DNA of 12,454 nucleotides from Pseudomonadota bacterium (lineage in GTDB: Bacteria > Myxococcota > Myxococcia > Myxococcales > Myxococcaceae): positions 1 through 12,454 of the forward strand of contig JAFADT010000377.1 in NCBI GenBank assembly GCA_023424585.1, written 5' to 3'. Numbering within the stretch: the stretch's first letter is position 1; each line of letters begins with the position of its first letter. Of the stretch, positions 6,078 through 12,454 are shown one piece after another. Below the pieces are notes generated by a model. It had not been told where the DNA came from and ran no database searches. It saw only the letters and a program-made list of their open reading frames with translations. Position numbers and translations under genes: made by a program.

Positions 6078-6575
6078 ATGCTCCGGATGAGCAAGATGAC
6101 CGACTACGGCATCGTGCTGATGACCGAGCTGGCGCGCGCGGACGGGGAGACCCGCACCACGCGAGAGCTGGCGGCACGCACGCGCGTCTCGCTTCCGTCC
6201 GCGAGCAAGGTCCTGAAGGGCCTGTTGCAGGCGGGGCTGGTGGTCTCGCACCGCGGGGCGAGCGGCGGCTATGGCCTGTCGCGCCCGGCGGAGTCCATCT
6301 CGCTGGCGGAGCTGGTGACGGCGCTGGAGGGGCCGGTGTCCCTCACGGAGTGTGGCCAGCACCAGGGCTCGCCCGCGGGGCCCTGTGAGCTGGAGTCCGT
6401 CTGTCAGGTGCGCAGCCACTGGCGCCTCATCAATCAAGCCATCCAGGAAGCGCTGGGGAAGTTGACGCTCGCGGACCTGCGCGCGCCCGCGCCCCGCATC
6501 CCGGAGCGGCTGGTGGGCCTGGGCCTGCCGGCGTCCGTCAGCGCTCCTCCTTCCGTCACGGGGGTCCGTTCATGA
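6078..6575 (+). CDS. Rrf2-family SUF operon regulator
   Basis: The product is 165 residues. The start [20 protein letters not shown] is typical of the proteobacterial SUF system regulator branch of the Rrf2 family. It is supported by GGGAGA 9 nt upstream; an open frame extends further left but runs through the operator and hairpin. A winged helix-turn-helix covers about residues 10-70, with the recognition helix near [12 protein letters not shown] and the wing [13 protein letters not shown]. Three cysteines, C92, C103 and C109 (TEC...PCELESVC), form the cluster-binding set. IscR of E. coli uses C92, C98 and C104, so the spacing here is longer between the first two. The likely role is to bind an Fe-S cluster and control sufBCDSUT, including itself, through the upstream palindrome. 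Its ATGA overlap with sufB makes it the first gene of the operon. Confidence 0.9.
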   Translation: MLRMSKMTDYGIVLMTELARADGETRTTRELAARTRVSLPSASKVLKGLLQAGLVVSHRGASGGYGLSRPAESISLAELVTALEGPVSLTECGQHQGSPAGPCELESVCQVRSHWRLINQAIQEALGKLTLADLRAPAPRIPERLVGLGLPASVSAPPSVTGVRS

Positions 6576-8010
6576 GCAGCACCGACACCATCCAGGAGCT
6601 CACCCGCAGGGGCTACCAGGCGGGCTTCGTCACCCAGGTGGAGGCGGACACGCTGCCGCCCGGCCTGGACGAGGACGTCATCCGCGTCCTGTCCGCGAAG
6701 AAGAACGAGCCGGCCTTCATGCTGGAGTGGCGCCTGAAGGCGTACCGCCACTGGCTCACGCTGAAGGAGCCCTCGTGGCAGGCGGTGAAGTACCAGCCCA
6801 TCGACTACCAGGCCATCCGCTACTACTCGGCGCCCAAGCAGAAGCCGAAGAAGGACAGCCTGGCGGAGGTGGACCCGGAGATCCTCCGCACCTACGAGAA
6901 GCTGGGCATCCCGCTGGAGGAGCAGAAGCGGCTCCAGAACGTCGCGGTGGACGCGGTGTTCGACTCCGTGTCGGTGGCCACCACGTTCCGGGAGAAGCTC
7001 TACAAGGCGGGCGTCATCTTCTGCTCGTTCTCCGAGGCGGTGCGCGAGCACCCGGAGCTGGTGGAGCGCTACCTGGGCACGGTGGTGCCCTTCTCCGACA
7101 ACTTCTTCGCGGCGCTCAACTCCGCGGTCTTCAGCGACGGCTCCTTCTGCTACGTGCCCAAGGGCGTGAAGTGCCCCATGGAGCTGTCCACGTACTTCCG
7201 CATCAACGCGGCGGACACGGGCCAGTTCGAGCGCACGCTGCTCGTCGCGGACGAGGGCGCCTCCGTGAGCTACCTGGAGGGCTGCACCGCGCCCATGCGC
7301 GACACCAACCAGCTGCACGCGGCGGTGGTGGAGCTGGTGGCGCTGGACGGCGCGTCCATCAAGTACAGCACGGTGCAGAACTGGTACCCGGGCGACGCGG
7401 AGGGGCGCGGCGGCATCTACAACTTCGTCACCAAGCGCGGCATCGCGCACAGGGGCTCCAAGATTTCCTGGACCCAGGTGGAGACGGGCTCGGCCATCAC
7501 GTGGAAGTACCCCAGCGTCATCCTCAAGGGGGATGACTCGGTGGGCGAGTTCTACTCGGTGGCGCTCACCAACCACCGGCAGCAGGCGGACACGGGCACG
7601 AAGATGGTGCACATCGGGAAGAACACCCGGTCCACCATCGTGTCCAAGGGCATCTCCGCCGGCCGCGGGCAGAACACGTACCGGGGCCTGGTGAAGATGC
7701 TCAAGAGCGCGGCGAACGCACGCAACTACACGCAGTGCGATTCGCTGCTGCTCGGCGACGCGTGCGGCGCCCACACGCTGCCGTACATCGAGGTGAAGAA
7801 CGCGACCGCGCAGGTGGAGCACGAGGCGTCCACGTCGAAGATCGGCGAGGACCAGCTCTTCTACTGCCGGCAGCGCGGCATCTCTCAGGAGGACGCGGTG
7901 TCGATGATCGTGAACGGCTTCTGCCGGCAGGTCTTCAAGGAGCTGCCCATGGAGTTCGCCGTGGAGGCGCAGAAGCTGCTGGGCGTGAGCCTGGAAGGGA
8001 GCGTGGGGTG

Positions 8011-8011
<1 letters not shown>
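6572..8011 (+). CDS. sufB: Fe-S cluster assembly scaffold protein SufB
   Basis: The product is 479 residues, a normal SufB length. SufB is the core of the SufBC2D scaffold, on which sulfur delivered from SufS via its partner and iron form a nascent cluster in the cytoplasm. C238 ([10 protein letters not shown]) and C389 (YTQCDSLL) are 151 residues apart, as are C254 and C405 of E. coli SufB, which form the sulfur transfer path. H417-E418 (VEHEAS) correspond to H433-E434 at the cluster assembly site. The family stretches [12 protein letters not shown] and [18 protein letters not shown] are intact, as is the C-terminal part that binds SufC ([26 protein letters not shown]). The gene starts in an ATGA overlap with the regulator and ends in a TGATG overlap with sufC. 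Confidence 0.97.
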
Positions 8012-8789
<778 letters not shown>

Positions 8790-8793
<4 letters not shown>

Positions 8794-10100
8794 GCGCGTC
8801 CCACTACGTGGAGGTGGCCCGGGCCCTCCAGGCGCGCGGGGACGCCCCCGCGTGGCTCCAGGCGCTGCGCGAGGAGGGCCTGAGCCGGTTCCAGGCGCGC
8901 GGCCTGCCCACGCCCAGGGACGAGGAGTGGAAGTACACGCCCGTCGCCACGCTGTCGTCGCGGCCGTTCCAGCCCGTGCGGGACGTGTCCGCGGGCCCGG
9001 ACGTGGCCCGGGCGGTGGAGCGGCTCGCGCTGCCCGGCCCCCGGCTCGTGTTCGTGGATGGGCGCTTCGTGCCGGCGCTGTCGGTGCTCTTGGGCCTGCC
9101 GCGGGGCGTGGTGCTCAAGCCGCTGTCGCAGGCGCTGCGCGAGGACGGGGCGCTGCTCCAGGAGACGCTGGGCCGGACCTCCCGGCCGGCGGCGCATGCC
9201 TTCACGGCGCTCAACGCGGCGCTGCTGGAGGAGGGCGCGCTGCTCACGCTCGCGCCCCGGGCCCTGAGCGAGGTGCCGGTGCAGCTGGTGTTCCTCGCGC
9301 GCGGCGGCGACGGGCCGGTGCTGGCCAGCCCGCGCGTGGTCGTGGTCGCGGGCGAGGGCAGCGAGGCCACGCTGGTGGAGACATACGCGGGCCTGGGCCC
9401 GGGCGCGACGTTCACCAACGCGGTGACGGAGGTGTCGCTGGGGGACAACGCCAGCTTGCGCCACTTCAAGCTCCAGGCGGAGGGCGACGCCGCGCTGCAC
9501 CTGGGCGGGCTGTATTCGCGGCAGGGGCGCGACAGCCGCTTCCAGTCGCACGCGTTCTCCTTCGGTGGGCTGCTTGCGCGCAACGAAGTGCACGCGGCCT
9601 TCGCGGGCGAGGGCGGCGAGTGCGTGCTCAACGGCCTGTTCGTGGGCCGGGGCTCGCAGCACCTGGACCACCGCACGGACCTGGACCACGCGGTGCCGCA
9701 CTGCTCCAGCCGCGAGCTCTACAAGGGCGTGCTGGACGACCGCGCGCGCGGCACCTTCCACGGGAGGATCCGCGTGCGCGAGGACGCGCAGAAGACGGAC
9801 GCCAGCCAGCAGAGCCGCAACCTGCTGCTCTCCGAGGGCGCGCAGGTGGACGCCCGGCCGCAGCTGGAGATCCTCGCGGACGACGTGAAGTGCGCGCACG
9901 GCACGGCGGTGGGGCGGCTGGATGACAACGCGCTGTTCTACCTGCGCTCGCGCGGCATCCCGAAGCGGGAGGCCGAGCGGATGCTGACGCAGGCGTTCGC
10001 GAGCGAGCTGGTGCGCGCGGTGCCGGAGGGGCCGGTGCGCGCGCGGGTGGAGGCGTTGCTCGCGGAGAAGCTGCCGGGTTCGGCGGAGGTGATGGGATGA
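8790..10100 (+). CDS. sufD: Fe-S cluster assembly protein SufD
   Basis: The product is 436 residues. SufD is a SufB paralogue that completes the SufBC2D complex and is needed for iron acquisition during assembly. The N-terminal helical region contains the family motif DEEWKYTPV; the middle is a long right-handed beta-helix rich in Gly, Ala and Leu; and the C-terminal part is KCAHGTAVGRLDDNALFYLRSRGIPKREAERML, the SufC contact. C368 and H370 correspond to C358 and H360 of E. coli SufD, the proposed assembly-site residues. The start codon lies in an ATGA overlap with sufC, preceded by GAAGGAGG. It is distinguished from SufB by order, length and the lack of the SufB cysteine pair. Confidence 0.95.
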
Positions 10101-11326
10101 GCGGGCCTGGATTCGACCTCGCGCGGGTGCGCGCGGACTTCCCCATCCTCCGGCAGGAGGTGCGGGGCCGGCCGCTGGTGTACCTGGACAGCGCCGCCAC
10201 GGGGCAGAAGCCGCAGGCGGTGCTGGACGCCATCACGCGCTACTACACGCACGACAACGCCAACGTGCACCGCGGCGTGCACATCCTCTCCGAGCGCGCC
10301 ACGCAGGCCTTCGAGGACGCGCGCGAGACGGTGCGCCGCTTCATCCACGCGAAGGACGTGCGCGAGGTCATCTTCGTGCGCGGCACCACGGAGGCCATCA
10401 ACCTGGTGGCCGCCACCTACGGCCGCAAGCACGTGGGCGCGGGCGACGAGGTGCTCATCTCCGCCATGGAGCACCACTCCAACATCGTGCCCTGGCAGAT
10501 GGTCTGCGACGCGGCGGGCGCGAAGCTGCGCGTGATTCCGGTGGACGCGCGCGGCGAGCTGCGCATGGAGGCCGTGGACGCGCTGCTCACGGAGAAGACG
10601 CGCCTCTTGGCCATCACGCACGTGTCCAACGCGCTGGGCTCCGTGAACCCCATCAAGGAGCTGGTGGCGAAGGCGCACGCGAAGAACATCCCGGTGCTGG
10701 TGGACGGGGCGCAGTCGGTGACGCACTTCCCGGTGGACGTGCAGGACCTGGACTGTGACTTCTACGCCTTCAGCGGGCACAAGCTCTTCGGGCCCACGGG
10801 CATCGGGGTGCTGTACGGCAAGCTGGCCATGCTGGAGTCGCTGCCGCCGTACCAGGGCGGCGGGGACATGATCCTCTCCGTGACGATGGAGAAGACCGTC
10901 TACAACCGCGTGCCGCACCGCTTCGAGGCGGGCACGCCGGACATGGCGGGCGCGGTGGGGCTGGCCGCGGCCATCCACTACCTGGAGGCCGTGGGCATGG
11001 AGGCCGTGGCCCAGCACGACCAGTGGCTGCTCGCGTACGCGACGCAGGCGCTGGAGGCGGTGCCGGGGCTGAAGCTCATCGGCACGGCGCCGCGCAAGAC
11101 GGGGGTGCTGTCCTTCACGCTGGAGGACGTCCACCCGCACGACGTGGGCACCATCCTGGACCAGGAGGGCATCTGCATCCGCACCGGGCACCACTGCGCC
11201 CAGCCGCTGATGCAGCGCTTCGGGGTGGCGGCCACGGCGCGCGCGTCGCTGGCGCTCTACAACACCCCGGAGGACGTGGACGCGCTGGTGAAGGGACTGC
11301 ACAAGGTGAGGGAGGTGTTCGCGTGA
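10097..11326 (+). CDS. sufS: Cysteine desulfurase SufS
   Basis: The product is 409 residues. It is a group II PLP-dependent cysteine desulfurase that converts L-cysteine to L-alanine and holds the sulfur as a persulfide on an active-site cysteine. K229 (FSGHKLFGPTG) is the Schiff-base lysine and C367 (RTGHHCAQPLM) the persulfide cysteine, each shifted by three from K226 and C364 of E. coli SufS. Other family marks are YLDSAATGQKP, NVHRGVHILSERAT, EHHSNIVPWQ and DGAQSV. The adjacent sufU suggests its sulfur acceptor is SufU rather than SufE. The gene is coupled to both neighbours by ATGA and GTGA overlaps. Confidence 0.97.
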   Translation: MSGPGFDLARVRADFPILRQEVRGRPLVYLDSAATGQKPQAVLDAITRYYTHDNANVHRGVHILSERATQAFEDARETVRRFIHAKDVREVIFVRGTTEAINLVAATYGRKHVGAGDEVLISAMEHHSNIVPWQMVCDAAGAKLRVIPVDARGELRMEAVDALLTEKTRLLAITHVSNALGSVNPIKELVAKAHAKNIPVLVDGAQSVTHFPVDVQDLDCDFYAFSGHKLFGPTGIGVLYGKLAMLESLPPYQGGGDMILSVTMEKTVYNRVPHRFEAGTPDMAGAVGLAAAIHYLEAVGMEAVAQHDQWLLAYATQALEAVPGLKLIGTAPRKTGVLSFTLEDVHPHDVGTILDQEGICIRTGHHCAQPLMQRFGVAATARASLALYNTPEDVDALVKGLHKVREVFA

Positions 11327-11775
11327 GCTCGGACCTCAAGGACCTGTACCAGGAGGTGGTGCTGGAGCACTCCAAGCGCCCGCGCAACTTCCGGGTGGTG
11401 GAGGGCGCCACCTGCGCGGCGGAGGGCTACAACCCGCTGTGCGGCGACCAGCTCTCCGTGACGCTCAAGCTGGAGGACGGCGTCATCCGTGACATCGGCT
11501 TCCAGGGCCAGGGGTGCGCCATCTCCAAGGCGTCCGCGTCGCTGATGACGGGCGCGGTGAAGGACAAGACGCGCGAGGAGGCGCGGGCCCTCTTCGAGCG
11601 CGTGCACACGCTGGTGACGGAGGGGCCGGGCCAGGTGGACCTGGAGTCCCTGGGCAAGCTCGCGGTGCTGTCGGGCGTGAGCGAGTTCCCGGCCCGCGTG
11701 AAGTGCGCGAGCCTGGCGTGGCACACGCTGAACGCGGCGCTGGATGGCCGCACCACGTCGGTGTCGACGGAGTAG
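11323..11775 (+). CDS. sufU: Zinc-dependent sulfurtransferase / Fe-S assembly protein SufU
   Basis: The product is 150 residues and starts at a GTG inside a GTGA overlap with the sufS stop. The frame is open further left, but only as a shadow of sufS. The N-terminus (SSDLKDLYQEVVLEHSKRPRNF) is that of the SufU/IscU fold. C40, D42 (NPLCGD), C65 (GQGCAIS) and C128 (VKCASLAW) match the zinc ligands C41, D43, C66 and C128 of Bacillus SufU. The long segment between C65 and C128, ending GVSEFPARVKC, is the SufU type rather than IscU; the IscU histidine-lysine motif is absent. SufU accepts sulfur from SufS by zinc-ligand swapping and passes it to SufBCD. This is the SufS-SufU pair common in Firmicutes and Actinobacteria. 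Confidence 0.93.
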   Translation: MSSDLKDLYQEVVLEHSKRPRNFRVVEGATCAAEGYNPLCGDQLSVTLKLEDGVIRDIGFQGQGCAISKASASLMTGAVKDKTREEARALFERVHTLVTEGPGQVDLESLGKLAVLSGVSEFPARVKCASLAWHTLNAALDGRTTSVSTE

Positions 11776-11784
11776 GGAGGAGGG
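11776..11784 (+). promoter_or_regulatory. Strong ribosome binding site of sufT
   Basis: GGAGGAGGG immediately follows the sufU stop and ends 3 nt before the ATG at 11788; the first GGAGG is 7 nt away. This is the only junction in the operon without coding overlap, so sufT translation can start on its own. Confidence 0.75.
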
Positions 11785-11787
11785 TTC

Positions 11788-12339
11788 ATGCGAGGCGCGA
11801 TGACGATCATCGAGCGCGACGTGGACGCGATGCTCATCCCCAGCGGGGACAAGGTGTTGCTGCCGGCGGGCTCGGAGCTGACGGTGGTGCAGACGCTGGG
11901 CGGCAACGTCACGGTGCAGGACCCGTACGGCCAGCTGTTCCGCATCGACGAGAAGAACGCCGACGTGCTGGGCGAGGAGTACGCCGCCAGGGCGAAGGCG
12001 CCCGACGCGGACGCGGTGCCCGGCGAGTTCAACGAGGAGCAGGTCTGGGAGCAGCTGCGCACGGTCTACGACCCGGAGATCCCGGTGAACATCGTGGAGC
12101 TGGGCCTGGTGTACACGTGCAGGGCCACGCCGCTGGACGCGGGCGGGCAGCGCGTGGACATCGAGATGACGCTCACGGCGCCCGGCTGCGGCATGGGGCA
12201 GGTGCTGGTGGAGGACGTGCGCTCCAAGGTGTCCGCGCTGCCCGGCGTGAAGGAGGCCCACGTGGAGCTGGTCTGGGAGCCGCAGTGGGACCAGAGCCGC
12301 ATGTCGGACGTGGCGCGGCTCCAGCTGGGTTGGATGTGA
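11788..12339 (+). CDS. sufT: Fe-S cluster assembly/maturation accessory protein SufT (MIP18/DUF59 family)
   Basis: The product is 183 residues. Two parts are visible. The first is an N-terminal beta-rich segment (about residues 5-60, IIERDVDAMLIPSGDKVLLPAG through GQLFRID) found in the longer SufT proteins. The second is a C-terminal MIP18/DUF59 domain (about 78-175) with WEQLRTVYDPEIPVNIVELGLVY and TAPGCGMG, where C134 is the conserved cysteine of the family. SufT proteins help deliver or mature Fe-S clusters on client enzymes; their chemistry is not settled. The last gene of the operon, 12 nt after sufU. ATG 11800 is a possible alternative start, but the ribosome binding site favours 11788. 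Confidence 0.92.
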   Translation: MRGAMTIIERDVDAMLIPSGDKVLLPAGSELTVVQTLGGNVTVQDPYGQLFRIDEKNADVLGEEYAARAKAPDADAVPGEFNEEQVWEQLRTVYDPEIPVNIVELGLVYTCRATPLDAGGQRVDIEMTLTAPGCGMGQVLVEDVRSKVSALPGVKEAHVELVWEPQWDQSRMSDVARLQLGWM

Positions 12340-12357
12340 AACCGGGGCGTGACGTCG

Positions 12358-12376
12358 GGCCCTGAGGCGTCAGGCC
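12358..12376 (+). terminator. Weak hairpin after the SUF operon
   Basis: GGC-C-CTGA, a GGCG loop, then TCAGGCC forms a 7-bp stem with one bulged C, 18 nt after the sufT stop. A pyrimidine-rich stretch (CCTTCCTCCCCC) follows shortly after, but there is no real T-run. The hairpin overlaps the stop codon of the possible convergent gene. It could help end transcription from either side, but the evidence is weak. Confidence 0.3.
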
Positions 12377-12454
12377 AGGGCCTTCCTCCCCCGGGCGACC
12401 AAGCCCAGCGTGGCCGCGGCGGCGAGGCCCCCCGCGAGCCACCGGGGCCAGCGC
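12370..12454 (-). CDS. C-terminal end of a possible membrane protein, running off the right edge
   Basis: On the minus strand, a frame entering from the right edge reads RWPRWLAGGLAAAATLGLVARGRKALA and then stops. All 27 visible codons end in G or C, as in the confirmed genes, and the peptide looks like a terminal membrane helix followed by a positive tail. It would converge on sufT with 30 nt between stop codons. Only the end is present, so no function can be given; with 27 residues, chance is a real alternative. Confidence 0.45.
   Translation of the reverse strand, partial: RWPRWLAGGLAAAATLGLVARGRKALA

Noticed and set aside
6434..7822. 462-codon minus-strand open frame opposite sufB
   Set aside because: sufB is unambiguous here; the antisense frame is open only because of the strong G/C bias at third positions.

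Overview
The window is a very GC-rich bacterial chromosome segment. Nearly every codon ends in G or C, and long empty reading frames run antisense to the real genes. Codon use, the mix of Tad-type pilus genes rich in cysteines, and a complete SUF operon using SufU and SufT point to a myxobacterium (Myxococcota, Myxococcus/Corallococcus/Archangium-like). That placement is inference; there is no rRNA or other marker here.

Left third (1-4630, + strand): a tightly packed run of six genes, the 5' end of which lies outside the window. It encodes a TadE-like protein (partial), a TadG-like protein, a second TadE-like protein, a membrane-anchored protein of unknown function with a possible internal duplication, a small secreted protein with two identical CX3C-X6-CX3C blocks, and a 59-residue Flp-like prepilin. 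Three of the proteins carry the same N-terminal ARG motif directly before a hydrophobic helix, as expected for substrates of one Tad-type prepilin peptidase. Together they look like the surface and pilin end of a Tad (tight adherence) type IVc pilus or secretion locus. The ATPase and secretin genes are not in this window.

Middle (4666-5865, - strand): a lone branched-chain-amino-acid-type periplasmic binding lipoprotein, convergent with the pilus genes and divergent from the SUF operon. No permease or ATPase partner is visible. The 212-base divergent region (5866-6077) holds a perfect 9-bp inverted repeat with a 7-nt spacer (25 bp in all), and a 35-nt, 14-base-pair hairpin that ends exactly where the ribosome binding site of the next gene begins.

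Right half (6078-12339, + strand): a complete iron-sulfur cluster assembly operon in the order Rrf2-family regulator, sufB, sufC, sufD, sufS, sufU, sufT. The first six genes overlap at their stop/start codons; sufT follows after 12 nt with a strong ribosome binding site. Catalytic and cluster-handling residues are intact in each protein. SufS and SufU mobilise sulfur from cysteine, SufBC2D is the scaffold, SufT is an accessory maturation factor, and the Rrf2 protein probably senses cluster supply and acts on the 25-bp palindrome.

The last 115 bases hold a possible weak terminator and what looks like the C-terminus of a convergent membrane protein running off the right edge. No tRNA, rRNA, CRISPR, insertion sequence or phage signal was seen. 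The least explained parts are the cysteine-ladder protein, the unknown membrane protein beside it, and the SUF control region.
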